Shown here in pieces: positions 1 to 8,283 of a stretch of 54,541 nt of DNA. Origin of the DNA: Rhodospirillaceae bacterium (GTDB lineage Bacteria; Pseudomonadota; Alphaproteobacteria; Rhodospirillales; UBA2165); assembly GCA_018649725.1 (NCBI GenBank), contig JABIHH010000006.1:1-54541 (forward strand), written 5' to 3'. The first letter of the stretch is position 1. Every line of letters begins with the position of its first letter. The translations under genes were made by a program, and so were the position numbers. The notes under the pieces were generated by a model. The model had not been told where the DNA came from, searched no databases, and worked only from the letters and a program-made list of their open reading frames with translations.

Positions 1-240
1 AACAACGTCGTCCAGGTAATCGACGTGCCGAGCCGCAAGGTAATCAAGACCTTAAAGCCCGGTAAAGCGGTGCTGCATTTAGAATTTACGCCGAGGGGCG
101 AGCAGGTCTGGCTGTCGGTCCGAGATGAAGATCGGGTTGAGGTATATGACACGCGAAATTTCAAGCGTCTTGCAACCATCAAAGCCGATAAACCCAGCGG
201 TATATTTTTAACGGCGCGCGCTAACAGAACAGGATTGTAG
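1..240 (+). CDS. nirF: NirF C-terminal fragment (heme d1 biosynthesis), truncated by the window edge
   Basis: The open frame runs in from base 1 and ends at 238-240, giving the last 79 residues of a beta-propeller protein. It shows WD-like strands ('VVQVIDVPSRKVIKTLKPG', 'VEVYDTRNFKRLATI'). The ending PSGIFLTARANRTGL resembles the conserved C-terminus of NirF, the periplasmic d1-type protein that acts late in heme d1 assembly. Its position immediately before the nirDLGH set matches the nirF-D-L-G-H-J order known from Pseudomonas. NirS and NirN share the propeller fold, so a NirS tail is the alternative, but the ending and gene order favour NirF. The GTG at 25 is internal and not a real start. 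Confidence 0.75.
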   Translation, partial: NNVVQVIDVPSRKVIKTLKPGKAVLHLEFTPRGEQVWLSVRDEDRVEVYDTRNFKRLATIKADKPSGIFLTARANRTGL

Positions 241-243
241 AAT

Positions 244-723
244 ATGGACGGAGAATTTCGAAATCAAAGCGGGCTCACCGAGTTTCAGGCCAATCTGCTG
301 AACGATTTTCAGCGCGATTTTCCGCTCTGCCCGCAACCTTATAAAGTGTTGGCAGAACAGCTTGGTGTCGAAGAAAAAATTGTGCTCGATCATCTGCAGA
401 AATTGGAAGAGCAGAAATTCATCTCGCGCATCGGCGCTGTGGTGACGCCTCATAAGGCCGGTTGGAGCACTTTGGCGGCAATGTCGGTGCCCGAAGAAGA
501 TCTAGAAGAAATTGCCGAGACGGTCAGTGCGTGTCCCGGCGTTAACCACAATTACGAACGCAGTCATGATATTAATTTGTGGTTCGTTGTGACCGGGCCG
601 GATCGCTTCGCGGTTGAGACGATCTTGGATGAAATTGAAGCCACGACCGGCATTGATGTTTTAAACCTGCCCTTGGTTGAAGCTTATCAACTTGATTTGG
701 GTTTCCCGATCCAGTGGAATTGA
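244..723 (+). CDS. nirD: Siroheme decarboxylase subunit NirD (Lrp/AsnC-like)
   Basis: 159 aa. Residues about 13-60 form an AsnC/Lrp-type winged helix and the rest an RAM/AsnC-like ligand domain. In this family the fold is used for an enzyme, not for DNA binding: NirDLGH decarboxylates siroheme to 12,18-didecarboxysiroheme, the second committed step to heme d1. The motif H102-N-Y-E-R106-S-H108 is shared with the third paralogue (nirG) and likely belongs to the porphyrin pocket. It starts 3 bp after nirF, so translation is probably coupled. The D, L, G, H letters are assigned by gene order; sequence alone separates a D/G type from an L/H type. Confidence 0.82.
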   Translation: MDGEFRNQSGLTEFQANLLNDFQRDFPLCPQPYKVLAEQLGVEEKIVLDHLQKLEEQKFISRIGAVVTPHKAGWSTLAAMSVPEEDLEEIAETVSACPGVNHNYERSHDINLWFVVTGPDRFAVETILDEIEATTGIDVLNLPLVEAYQLDLGFPIQWN

Positions 724-738
724 CCCTGGTGAATTGAA

Positions 739-1245
739 ATGGATATTGATCCACAAGATAAAGCCCTAATCACCGCAATCGAAGACGGCCTGCCTTTGGT
801 GAGCAATCCTTATGAAGCGGTGGGTGCGATGATCGGGCTTTCAGAAAATGATGTTATCCAAAGATTGGAGACGCTCATTGAAGAGGGTGTCATCCGCCGC
901 TTTGGAATTGTCGTTAACCACCGCAAAATTGGCTACCGGGCGAATGCGATGGTGGTCTGGGATGTGCCGGATGAATTTGTCTCCAAGGCTGGTCGGGCAT
1001 TGGCAAAGCTACCTTATGTCTCTTTAAGTTATCAACGTCCGAGGCACCTGCCGGATTGGCCTTACAATCTCTTTTGTATGATTCATGGCCGTGAGAAAAA
1101 GGCGGTAGAAGCCTTGGTTGAAGAAGCCGCGCTTTCTGCGAATTTGCAAGATATCCCCCGCGCCGTTTTGTTTTCGGGTCGCCAGTTTAAGCAGCGCGGC
1201 GCTAAATACAGCCAAGCTCCCGCAAAGGTTGGTGCGCATGCTTGA
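739..1245 (+). CDS. nirL: Siroheme decarboxylase subunit NirL (Lrp/AsnC-like)
   Basis: 168 aa, AsnC-like fold. It carries the L/H-type signature Y98-Q-R-P-R-H103-L-P-D-W-P-Y-N-L, different from the HNYxR type in the genes on either side. In characterised siroheme decarboxylases (NirDLGH, AhbA/AhbB) the two types work together, so this is the likely partner of the preceding NirD. The start is 15 bp after the nirD stop. The 3' end overlaps the nirG start by 8 bp. Catalytic contribution per subunit cannot be judged from sequence alone. Confidence 0.82.
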   Translation: MDIDPQDKALITAIEDGLPLVSNPYEAVGAMIGLSENDVIQRLETLIEEGVIRRFGIVVNHRKIGYRANAMVVWDVPDEFVSKAGRALAKLPYVSLSYQRPRHLPDWPYNLFCMIHGREKKAVEALVEEAALSANLQDIPRAVLFSGRQFKQRGAKYSQAPAKVGAHA

Positions 1246-1681
1246 TGTGGATCGCCAAATTATCAATGCCTTGCAAGGTGGCTTCCCGATATCAGAGCGC
1301 CCTTATGCTGAGGCAGCTGAAAAATTGGGTCTTTCGGAAGACGCTTTGATTGCGAGGCTCGCTCAATTGCTCGAGGACAAAATGCTCAGCCGCTTCGGGC
1401 CAATGTATAATTCTGAAAAAATGGGCGGTGCTGTGACGTTGGCGGCCATCGCTGTGCCTAAAGCGCGCTTTAAAGAGGTGACGGGAATCGTCAATTCATT
1501 TGCCGAGGTTGCGCATAACTATCAGCGCGAGCACAAGCTCAATATGTGGTTTGTCATCGCTGCGGAAGAACCAGGCGAAATCGCTGAGGTGATTGAAAAA
1601 ATCGAGGCCGCGACGGGGTTGGAAGTCTTCAACATGCCCAAATCTGAAGAGTATTTTTTGGAAATGAAATTAGCGATATGA
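1238..1681 (+). CDS. nirG: Siroheme decarboxylase subunit NirG (Lrp/AsnC-like)
   Basis: 147 aa from the ATG at 1238. The open frame extends upstream to 1118, but that part lies within nirL and has no family similarity, while M-L-D-V-D-R at 1238 fits the usual N-terminus. The H93-N-Y-Q-R97-E-H99 motif parallels NirD's H102-N-Y-E-R106, making this the second D-type subunit. It begins inside the nirL 3' end (8 bp overlap) and shares ATGA with nirH, so the four subunits are probably made in fixed ratio. Confidence 0.82.
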   Translation: MLDVDRQIINALQGGFPISERPYAEAAEKLGLSEDALIARLAQLLEDKMLSRFGPMYNSEKMGGAVTLAAIAVPKARFKEVTGIVNSFAEVAHNYQREHKLNMWFVIAAEEPGEIAEVIEKIEAATGLEVFNMPKSEEYFLEMKLAI

Positions 1682-2193
1682 ATAATATTAGGCCGCAAGA
1701 TCAGGTGAATGCCTTTGACGAAATCGATCGTGCCATTGTTGCGGCGACTCAATCGGGTTTGCCGCTCGTGGCGGCACCCTATGAGGCTGTTGCAGCAGAG
1801 ATTGGTATATCGGCAGATGAGGTTATGACGCGTCTGCAGGCGATGCTGAAGAACGGCATTATCCGTCGCATCGGTGTCGTGCCCAACCATTATGCGCTTG
1901 GGCTGAAAGCCAATGGTATGTCGGTCTGGCAGGTGCCGGAAGAGCAGGTTAATGAGTTGGGCAAAAGGGTCGGTGCACTGGATTTTGTCACCCATTGCTA
2001 CAGCCGTCCGCAACATTTGCCGGACTGGCCCTATAACCTGTTTGCCATGGTACATGGCAAATCACGCGACGAAGTTTTCGAAAAAGTCCAGGTAATCGCC
2101 GATTTATTAGATGACGCAGATCAAGGACATGACGTGTTGTTTAGTAGCAAAATCCTCAAGAAGACAGGCTTACGTATAAGCCGTTCTCAGTAG
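1678..2193 (+). CDS. nirH: Siroheme decarboxylase subunit NirH (Lrp/AsnC-like)
   Basis: 171 aa. It has the L-type signature CYSRPQHLPDWPYNL near residues 107-121, almost identical to that of NirL, so D-L and G-H look like an ancient tandem duplication of a heterodimer pair. The ATG overlaps the nirG stop (ATGA). Members of the set act in the cytoplasm on siroheme made by NirE/CysG-type enzymes, none of which are in this window. The D, L, G, H letters follow gene order. Confidence 0.82.
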   Translation: MNNIRPQDQVNAFDEIDRAIVAATQSGLPLVAAPYEAVAAEIGISADEVMTRLQAMLKNGIIRRIGVVPNHYALGLKANGMSVWQVPEEQVNELGKRVGALDFVTHCYSRPQHLPDWPYNLFAMVHGKSRDEVFEKVQVIADLLDDADQGHDVLFSSKILKKTGLRISRSQ

Positions 2194-2201
2194 GATAAAA
2201 G

Positions 2202-3383
2202 ATGTTTCGACTAAGCCAATTCATGAAGGAACTGCAAAATCCAACGCCGGTCCGGCGGGGGAATCCTCCCGGACCTGTGGTGATCTGGAATTTGATCCGG
2301 CGCTGCAATCTCAATTGTAAGCATTGTTATTCCCTATCGGCTGATACGGATTTTCCGGGCGAGCTTTCAACATCAGAAGTCTATAACGTCATGGATGATC
2401 TCAAAGATTTTCATGTGCCGGTGCTTATTCTTTCCGGTGGCGAGCCTCTTTTGCGGCCCGATATTTTCGATATCTCGATGCGTGCTAAAGAGCAGGGTTT
2501 TTATACCGGGCTTTCAAGCAATGGCGCGCTAATCACCGAAGACAAAGCCGACCGTATCGCCGAGATTGGCTATGACTATGTTGGTGTCAGCCTGGATGGG
2601 ATCGGGGCCGTCCATGATGCGTTCCGCCGGGTCGAGGGCGCGTTTGATGCCTCGCTTGCGGGAATACGGATGCTCAAAGAGCGGGGTGTCAAAGTCGGAA
2701 TTCGTTTCACCATGACCGAACACAATCATGTCTCGCTTATGGAATTACTCGATCTGTTTGAGACAGAAGCGATTGATAAGTTTTATCTCTCGCATTTGGT
2801 CTATGCCGGGCGCGGCAATCACTACCGGGAAGATGATGCCGTTCATCAGACGACCCGCAACGCTATGGATATGATTTTTGAGCGCTGTTGGAACTATGTC
2901 GAACAGGGTTTGGACAAGGAGTTTGTGACCGGTAATAACGATGCCGACGGGGTTTATTTCCTAGATTGGGTGCGGCGCAATCATCCTCGCGCGTTTAACC
3001 ACATTGCGGATAAGCTGGATGCCTGGGGTGGAAATTCGTCGGGCGTCAATGTTGCTAATATCGATAATCTCGGCAATGTGCATCCCGATACCATGTGGTG
3101 GCATCATAATCTCGGCAATGTCAAAACCCGCACGTTTTCTGAGATCTGGCAGGATCGCTCTGACCCGATCATGGACGGTCTGAAAGCAAGTCCTCGCCAG
3201 ATCAAAGGTCGTTGTGCGACCTGTTCCTATTTTAACATATGCGGCGGTAATACGCGGGTGCGCGCCTTGCAATTGAATGATGACCCCTGGGGCCAGGATC
3301 CAGCGTGTTATCTCACCACTGCGGAAATTTCAGGCCAATGGAAGAGTGAAAAAGGAAATGAACATGTTGTTGCGGCTGAGTAG
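2202..3383 (+). CDS. nirJ: Heme d1 biosynthesis radical SAM protein NirJ
   Basis: 393 aa. The radical SAM cluster motif C35-N-L-N-C39-K-H-C42 is followed by LSGGEPLLRPD (SAM-binding GGE). A C-terminal cysteine set C338-C341-C347...C369 is typical of NirJ, which binds a second Fe-S cluster. NirJ converts didecarboxysiroheme toward the d1 macrocycle by removing propionate groups at C3 and C8. It starts 8 bp after nirH behind an AGGATAAAAG ribosome site. Its 3' end overlaps the chosen start of nirN by 20 bp. The generic name would be SPASM-type radical SAM protein, but context makes NirJ firm. Confidence 0.93.
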   Translation: MFRLSQFMKELQNPTPVRRGNPPGPVVIWNLIRRCNLNCKHCYSLSADTDFPGELSTSEVYNVMDDLKDFHVPVLILSGGEPLLRPDIFDISMRAKEQGFYTGLSSNGALITEDKADRIAEIGYDYVGVSLDGIGAVHDAFRRVEGAFDASLAGIRMLKERGVKVGIRFTMTEHNHVSLMELLDLFETEAIDKFYLSHLVYAGRGNHYREDDAVHQTTRNAMDMIFERCWNYVEQGLDKEFVTGNNDADGVYFLDWVRRNHPRAFNHIADKLDAWGGNSSGVNVANIDNLGNVHPDTMWWHHNLGNVKTRTFSEIWQDRSDPIMDGLKASPRQIKGRCATCSYFNICGGNTRVRALQLNDDPWGQDPACYLTTAEISGQWKSEKGNEHVVAAE

Positions 3384-4926
3384 TTTTTTTATTTTGGTCC
3401 TGGGATTTATGGCACCGTCAGCTCATGCGGCACCCGATGCCAAAAAGCTATTCACCACCCATTGCGCTGAATGCCATGGTGCAGACCGGCTGGGCCGTAT
3501 GGGACCGGCTTTGCTGCCGCAAAACCTCCGCCGGGTGCGCAAGAAAAAAGCGGTCGGTATTATTTTAAAAGGCCGTCCTGCAACTCAAATGCCAGGCTTC
3601 GCCGAAAAACTTAGCACGGCTGATGCTGATGCTTTGGTGAAGCTGATCTACACACCTCTGCCAAATCGCCCGGTTTGGGGTGAAAAAGAAATTGCGGCAA
3701 CCCACTCGATTGAGGTGAAGGCTAGCGATTTACCTGCCAAGCCGACATTTAAAGCTGACATGCTGAATTTGTTTATTGTCGTTGAGACGGGTGACCACCA
3801 CGTGACAATTTTGGATGGTGATAAGTTCGAGCCAATCACGCGTTTCAAAAGCCGTTTTGCGCTGCATGGTGGCCCGAAATTCTCGCCGGAAGGTCGCTTC
3901 GTCTACTTCGCGTCTCGCGATGGCTGGATCACCAAATATGACATCTATAGTCTGCAAGTCGTAGCCGAGATCCGGGCCGGCATTAACACCCGCAATCTCG
4001 CTATTTCCCATGACGGCAAAACCATTGCCGTCGCCAATTACCTACCCCATACATTGGTGATGCTGGATGCGGAAGATTTGGCGATCTTAAAAATCATCAA
4101 AGTGACTGATCGTTTTAATAAAAACTCTTCCCGCGTCAGTGCGGTCTACCAAGCGGCACCGCGTAATAGTTTTGTCGCTGCCCTCAAAGATTTACCGGAG
4201 ATTTGGGAGATATCCTATCTCAAAAATCCACCGATCGTGCCAACCGGATTGGTGCATTCCTATGAGAAGGGCCATGAAGAATTACTCAGCAAACGCATAC
4301 AGTTCCCAATTCGGCGTACGCCCTTAAAGGAACCGCTCGATGATTTTTTCTTTGATCAATCTTACCGCAAGCTGATGGGCTCAAGCCGGGACGGCGGCAA
4401 GGGCGTGGTCGTTCATATGGAAGTGCGCAAGGAAATCGCCGAGATTAAATTGCCGGGCTTCCCGCATTTGGGCTCCGGCATCACTTGGACTCGCAATGGC
4501 AAACGCATCATGGCGACGCCTCATCTTAGAGGTGCGTCGGTGAGCGTCATCGATATGAGTGATTGGTCGGTGATTAAGACAATAAAAACCAAAGGCCCCG
4601 GCTTTTTCATGCGCAGCCACGAGAAATCCAAATACGCCTGGACCGATGTTTTCTTTGGTCCCAACAAAGATCTCATGCATGTGATTGATAAGCAGACCTT
4701 GGAGATCGTGAAAACCCTGAAACCGGTACCCGGCAAAACCGCAGCGCATGTCGAGTTCACCCGCGATGGCAAATTCGCTTTGGTCAGCATCTGGGATATG
4801 GATGGCGCGGTTATTGTCTATAACGCAGAGACATTGGAAGAAGTGAAACGCCTGCCTTTTGTCCGGCCATCAGGGAAATACAATGTCTATAACAAAATTA
4901 CACGATCCGAAGGTACCTCTCATTAG
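3364..4926 (+). CDS. nirN: NirN, periplasmic cytochrome c / dihydro-heme d1 dehydrogenase
   Basis: 520 aa from the ATG at 3364, chosen because AAAGGA lies 8 bases before it and the product then opens with a clean Sec signal peptide ending in SAHA. The frame is open back to 3277, inside nirJ. The mature N-terminus is a c-type cytochrome with C34-A-E-C37-H38 and the segment ADRLGRMGPALLPQNL, which is NirN-like. A d1-type eight-bladed propeller follows. NirN oxidises dihydro-d1 to d1 and hands it to NirS. NirS itself is the main alternative, being homologous. The heme motif and position after nirJ favour NirN. It is the last nir gene here, followed by a weak terminator-like hairpin. Confidence 0.82.
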   Translation: MLLRLSSFFILVLGFMAPSAHAAPDAKKLFTTHCAECHGADRLGRMGPALLPQNLRRVRKKKAVGIILKGRPATQMPGFAEKLSTADADALVKLIYTPLPNRPVWGEKEIAATHSIEVKASDLPAKPTFKADMLNLFIVVETGDHHVTILDGDKFEPITRFKSRFALHGGPKFSPEGRFVYFASRDGWITKYDIYSLQVVAEIRAGINTRNLAISHDGKTIAVANYLPHTLVMLDAEDLAILKIIKVTDRFNKNSSRVSAVYQAAPRNSFVAALKDLPEIWEISYLKNPPIVPTGLVHSYEKGHEELLSKRIQFPIRRTPLKEPLDDFFFDQSYRKLMGSSRDGGKGVVVHMEVRKEIAEIKLPGFPHLGSGITWTRNGKRIMATPHLRGASVSVIDMSDWSVIKTIKTKGPGFFMRSHEKSKYAWTDVFFGPNKDLMHVIDKQTLEIVKTLKPVPGKTAAHVEFTRDGKFALVSIWDMDGAVIVYNAETLEEVKRLPFVRPSGKYNVYNKITRSEGTSH

Positions 4927-4955
4927 GGACATTGCCTAAGTAAGGCGAAGTAGCT

Positions 4956-4976
4956 AAAACGGAGTTCTGTTTTTTT
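4956..4976 (+). terminator. Possible weak intrinsic terminator after nirN
   Basis: AAAACG pairs with TGTTTT around a six-base GAGTTC loop and runs into a stretch of seven T. The stem is AT-rich and short, so it would be a leaky terminator at best. It lies 30 bp past nirN and 18 bp before the next gene, a sensible place to separate the nir operon from the DUF2848-like gene. Confidence 0.3.
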
Positions 4977-4993
4977 AAGATGGGAACTTCTCA

Positions 4994-5680
4994 ATGGCGG
5001 CTGCAAAACATCTCGAATTTTTAATGAATGGCGACGAAGTGCGTCAGGTGACAATCAATAATGTTGTCATTGCCGGCTGGACTGGCCGCAACGTGGAAGC
5101 GATGGAGGCTCATATCAAAGAGCTTGAAGAGCTCGGTATCTCCCGGCCCTCCAAAACGCCGACTTATTACCGTTGCACCGTTGATCAACTGACCCAGGAT
5201 GAAGACTTTCAAGTCATCGGCACGGATTCGAGCGGTGAGATCGAGTTTCTCATTGTCTCACTCGACGATGGCTATTGGGTGGGCCTGGGTTCCGATCATA
5301 CCGACCGGGTTGTTGAGGCGACAGATGTGACGGTCTCCAAGCAGATGTGTGCCAAGCCGATTGCCAGAACTTTGTGGCGCTATGCGGATGTTGAAGATCA
5401 TTGGGACGAATTGATGCTGAAATCGACGATCATTGTAAATGGTAAGGAAGAGGCCTATCAGGAAGGTCCGGTCACAACCATGCGCGATCCGAAAGAACTG
5501 ATCTCGCTCTACACCGATGGTGGCGAGTTGGCCCCAGGCACCTTGATGTTTTGCGGTACCTTAGCGGTATCCGGTGGGGTCAGGCCGGGCGAAGTCTTCC
5601 ACGCAAGCTTGAGTGATGCCAAATTAAATCGCACTATTAACCATTCATATAAGGCAGCCAGCCTGCCGCGAGAAGAATAA
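4994..5680 (+). CDS. DUF2848-like protein
   Basis: 228 aa, soluble, no signal peptide or membrane segment. The text 'VVIAGWTGRNVEAMEAHIKELEELGISRPSKTP' (read in two parts: an AGWTGR turn, then an amphipathic helix ending GISRPSKTP) and the later GSDHTDR and GTLAVSGGVRPGEVF segments are those I associate with DUF2848. That family has no firmly known activity and sits near sugar-acid and aromatic catabolic genes. GTL and the acidic ending recall the fumarylacetoacetate hydrolase fold, but I cannot show catalytic ligands. The start follows GGGAA. The next gene (cupin) begins 12 bp downstream, so the two are likely co-transcribed. Confidence 0.55.
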   Translation: MAAAKHLEFLMNGDEVRQVTINNVVIAGWTGRNVEAMEAHIKELEELGISRPSKTPTYYRCTVDQLTQDEDFQVIGTDSSGEIEFLIVSLDDGYWVGLGSDHTDRVVEATDVTVSKQMCAKPIARTLWRYADVEDHWDELMLKSTIIVNGKEEAYQEGPVTTMRDPKELISLYTDGGELAPGTLMFCGTLAVSGGVRPGEVFHASLSDAKLNRTINHSYKAASLPREE

Positions 5681-5692
5681 GGAGCCCGAGAG

Positions 5693-6082
5693 ATGGGAAA
5701 AGGTAAGCCGCATTTAGAATTTGAATCTTTGAGCATGGATGAAGGCTGGGAAGTACCGCCTGGTTATCCCGAGGGCATGGAACAAAAAGTTCTGACAACC
5801 GATTTAGACGAAGACGGCAAAACCGGCAGCCGAACCCGCTTTCTCCGCATCAAACCGGGCGTCTATTCCACCGTGCCTTTTGTGCATGAGCATTGGGAAG
5901 AAGTGTTCCTCTTTGAAGGCGATATGATCGTTGGCAATGACGAAAATGGTGAGGGTGGTGAGCAATTCCACGCCCCAACCTATGCCTGCCGCCCGCCTGG
6001 CGTTCACCACGGCCCCTTTAAATCCGAAGGCGGCTGCATCATGTATGAAAACCACTATTTCTATGACGCCGATTCTGAATAA
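5693..6082 (+). CDS. Small cupin-domain protein
   Basis: 129 aa single-domain cupin. The first metal motif appears as H63-E-H65 followed by E69 (VHEHWEEVFLFEGDM), and the second half has RPPGVHHGPF, so a mononuclear metal site is likely intact. The fold is shared by dioxygenases, isomerases and binding proteins, and the substrate cannot be read from sequence. It has a strong AGGAG ribosome site and sits 12 bp behind the DUF2848-like gene. Together they precede the MarR-controlled aromatic operon and may serve the same pathway, although they could form their own unit. Confidence 0.7.
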   Translation: MGKGKPHLEFESLSMDEGWEVPPGYPEGMEQKVLTTDLDEDGKTGSRTRFLRIKPGVYSTVPFVHEHWEEVFLFEGDMIVGNDENGEGGEQFHAPTYACRPPGVHHGPFKSEGGCIMYENHYFYDADSE

Positions 6083-6105
6083 TTAACCGACCACGTTTAT
6101 TCCGT

Positions 6106-6152
6106 TTGCTTGTTTTTTGAATTTATATATAAATTATTTATATAAAATAATT
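6106..6152 (+). promoter_or_regulatory. Predicted promoter and MarR operator
   Basis: TTGCTT (6106-6111) and TATAAA (6128-6133) are separated by 16 bases, a plausible sigma-70 promoter for the marR-hpaB-ior operon. The -10 box lies inside the perfect palindrome ATTTATATATAAAT (6121-6134). A second imperfect palindrome, AATTATTTATATAAAATAATT without its last base, spans about 6132-6152. MarR proteins usually bind such AT-rich inverted repeats over their own promoters and release them on binding a phenolic ligand. The assignment to the adjacent regulator is inferred. Confidence 0.5.
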
Positions 6153-6171
6153 AAAAAAATAGACGGGAAAC

Positions 6172-6726
6172 ATGCTGGAGAGAAATCCAAACAGTCCGAG
6201 TGGATCAGGGCCCAATCTGACAATTACGCGACCGGAATTTCTGGTTGAGGGATCAGACTCGGGTTTTCGTAAATTCATCTATGATCTGCTGATCTCTTCT
6301 GTCCAGATGGAGAAGATTAGGGAGCAGATCGGTGGCCTCATCGATCTAAACGGCCTGCAATATCATGTACTAACTGTTATCTCAGAGCGTTCAGCGCTTG
6401 GGCCGGTAACCGTCGGCGATGTTGTGCGCACGCTTCAGGCGGGGGCGACGCATATCACCATGGAAACCGGTCGCCTGGTTCGGGCGGGCCTGGTTGAAAA
6501 GCATCCCAACCCCGAAGATCGCCGCAGTGTTTTATTGTCACTCAGTAAAAAAGGCAGTACGGCGTTAGCGTCTTTAACGCCGGCGCGCCAAGAAATTAAC
6601 GACACGATATTTGACGGTTTCAGTAAAGACGATTTCGAAAATTTCCAAAAACTTATGCTTAAAATGGTCGGCACAACGTCGAATGCGATGGTGGTTGCCG
6701 ATAAAATCAAACAGGAGAAAAAATAA
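6172..6726 (+). CDS. MarR-family transcriptional regulator
   Basis: 184 aa. The central part (about residues 45-150) is a winged helix of MarR type: 'LQYHVLTVIS', 'VTVGDVVRTLQAGATHITME', then the wing GLVEKHPNPEDRRSVLLSLS with the diagnostic D-R-R. A longer than usual N-terminal extension of about 35 residues precedes the dimerisation helix. MarR proteins near aromatic catabolic genes normally sense the substrate or its CoA thioester. It is first in its operon: its TAA shares a base with the ATG of the monooxygenase, and an AT-rich palindromic region lies directly upstream, which suggests autoregulation. Confidence 0.85.
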   Translation: MLERNPNSPSGSGPNLTITRPEFLVEGSDSGFRKFIYDLLISSVQMEKIREQIGGLIDLNGLQYHVLTVISERSALGPVTVGDVVRTLQAGATHITMETGRLVRAGLVEKHPNPEDRRSVLLSLSKKGSTALASLTPARQEINDTIFDGFSKDDFENFQKLMLKMVGTTSNAMVVADKIKQEKK

Positions 6727-8186
6727 TGTTAAAAACAGGTAAGGAACATTTAGAAGGGTTAAGAGACGGTCGCACGGTCTATATCGGTAAAGAAAAAATC
6801 GATGATGTGACCATTCACCCGGCCTTTAAAAATGCCGCTCAAACCGTGGCAGGTTTATACGATATTAAACATGATCCCGCCCATAAAGATATCATGTCCT
6901 TTGAGGAAGATGGTGAACGCTATTCAATGTGGTTCAAGCGGGCAAAAACTAAGGATGATCTGCGCCAACGAACGGCGGCCCATAAAAAAATAGCTGATTT
7001 GTCCTGTGGATTGTTTGGTCGCTCACCCGATCACGTATCTAGCTTTGTTACTGGCATGTCGACCAATCCTTCTGCCTTTGATTCTGATAAATATAAATTC
7101 GGCGATAATCTCTTGGCCTATTACGAGCATATGCGTAAGAACGACATCTTTGCGACCTATGCCGTATTGCCGCCACAAGCGGCCCGTGATCCGGAATATT
7201 ATGCCAAACAGAATAAAGAAGCGCCGACGTTACGGGTGGTGCGGGAAGATGATGATGGTGTCGTCATTTCGGGCATGAAAATGCTCGCGACCAGTGCGGT
7301 TTTTTGTGATGAAATTTGGATTGGCAATCTTTTGCCCCTGGCCCCCTCACAGGTTAAAGAATCCATCACCTGTGCAGTTCCGTGCAATGCCGAAGGAATG
7401 TCCCTCTGGATGCGTCAACCTATCTCACTGAACGCCGGTAATGAATTCGACGCACCGCTCACCTGGAAATATGATGAAACCGACGTTTTGGTTATTTGTG
7501 ATGAGGTGAAAGTCCCCTGGGAAAAGATCTTCGTGATGGATGATGCAGTTCTGGCTCGTTCTGTTTACATCGAGACGCCCGCCCATTGTTATGGCAATCA
7601 TCAGTCAAATGTCCGCTTCTGGTCCAAGATGCAGTTGATCCTGGGCCTTTGCTCCAAGGTTACGCAAGCCTCCGGTGCGGCCAAAATTCCGGCTGTAGCT
7701 GAAACTGTTGGCCGCATGGCAGCCTTGGAGGCAACCATCTCAGGCATGATCCACGGTCAGATCGAAATGGCTGAGGAGTGGCCGGAGGGTTATACCACCT
7801 ATAACCGCCGCGTTATGTATGCCGCGCTCAACTGGTGTACCGAAAGTCATTCTCAGATTGTTGATGTTTTGCGCGAGCTGTGCGGCGGCGGCATTCTCCA
7901 GATGCCGGCTAATTCATACGTCATGCATGATGAACAAATGCGCGAGCAGTTTGAAAAACATTTCCAGACACCGCAATTGGAAGCGATTGACCGGATGAAA
8001 CTCTTCCGGCTGGCGTGGGACTTTGTCGGCTCTGAATTTGCCGGGCGTCAGCAAAGCTACGAAAAATTCTATGCCGGGGCCTCCTTCATCGTCCGCAATC
8101 ACTCACACCGTGAAGCCGATTGGGGTTATTTCGACGGTATTGTTGATAATTTCATGTCTGGATACGACGTTCCAGAACCACGTTAA
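6726..8186 (+). CDS. HpaB-family FADH2-dependent aromatic monooxygenase
   Basis: 486 aa, the usual length of the oxygenase component of 4-hydroxyphenylacetate 3-hydroxylase. N-terminal 'EHLEGLRDGRTVYIGKEKI' and the following KNAAQTVAGLYD are characteristic of the HpaB/PvcC/4-hydroxybutyryl-CoA dehydratase superfamily. No Fe-S cysteine pattern of the dehydratase branch is evident, which favours a hydroxylase. Such enzymes need a separate flavin reductase (HpaC), absent from this window. The ATG shares a base with the marR stop and has AGGAG upstream. Ortho-hydroxylation of a phenolic acid is the best guess, and the true substrate is open. Confidence 0.8.
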   Translation: MLKTGKEHLEGLRDGRTVYIGKEKIDDVTIHPAFKNAAQTVAGLYDIKHDPAHKDIMSFEEDGERYSMWFKRAKTKDDLRQRTAAHKKIADLSCGLFGRSPDHVSSFVTGMSTNPSAFDSDKYKFGDNLLAYYEHMRKNDIFATYAVLPPQAARDPEYYAKQNKEAPTLRVVREDDDGVVISGMKMLATSAVFCDEIWIGNLLPLAPSQVKESITCAVPCNAEGMSLWMRQPISLNAGNEFDAPLTWKYDETDVLVICDEVKVPWEKIFVMDDAVLARSVYIETPAHCYGNHQSNVRFWSKMQLILGLCSKVTQASGAAKIPAVAETVGRMAALEATISGMIHGQIEMAEEWPEGYTTYNRRVMYAALNWCTESHSQIVDVLRELCGGGILQMPANSYVMHDEQMREQFEKHFQTPQLEAIDRMKLFRLAWDFVGSEFAGRQQSYEKFYAGASFIVRNHSHREADWGYFDGIVDNFMSGYDVPEPR

Positions 8187-8209
8187 ATTCCCTCTTAAGT
8201 CTTTTCTTT

Positions 8210-8271
8210 CCGCCCCCACCTTTGTATCGTTGGTATAGCGAACAAAGAAATGCATACAGGTGCGGGGGCGG
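8210..8271 (+). promoter_or_regulatory. Inverted repeat immediately upstream of iorA
   Basis: CCGCCCCCACCT at 8210-8221 is complementary to AGGTGCGGGGGCGG at 8258-8271 apart from a two-base bulge, and an inner CTTTGT/ACAAAG pair can nest within the loop. The hairpin ends three bases before the GAGGGA ribosome site of iorA (ATG at 8284). It could stabilise or process the hpaB-ior transcript or affect iorA translation. With no U tract after it, it does not look like an intrinsic terminator. Confidence 0.45.
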
Positions 8272-8283
8272 CTGAGGGACATT

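Noticed and set aside
1118..1237. N-terminal extension of nirG
   Set aside because: It lies within nirL, and the added residues match nothing in the family. The ATG at 1238 gives the normal length.
3364..4926. nirS (nitrite reductase) in place of nirN
   Set aside because: The cytochrome domain text (ADRLGRMGPALLPQNL) and the position after nirJ fit NirN better. It remains the main alternative.
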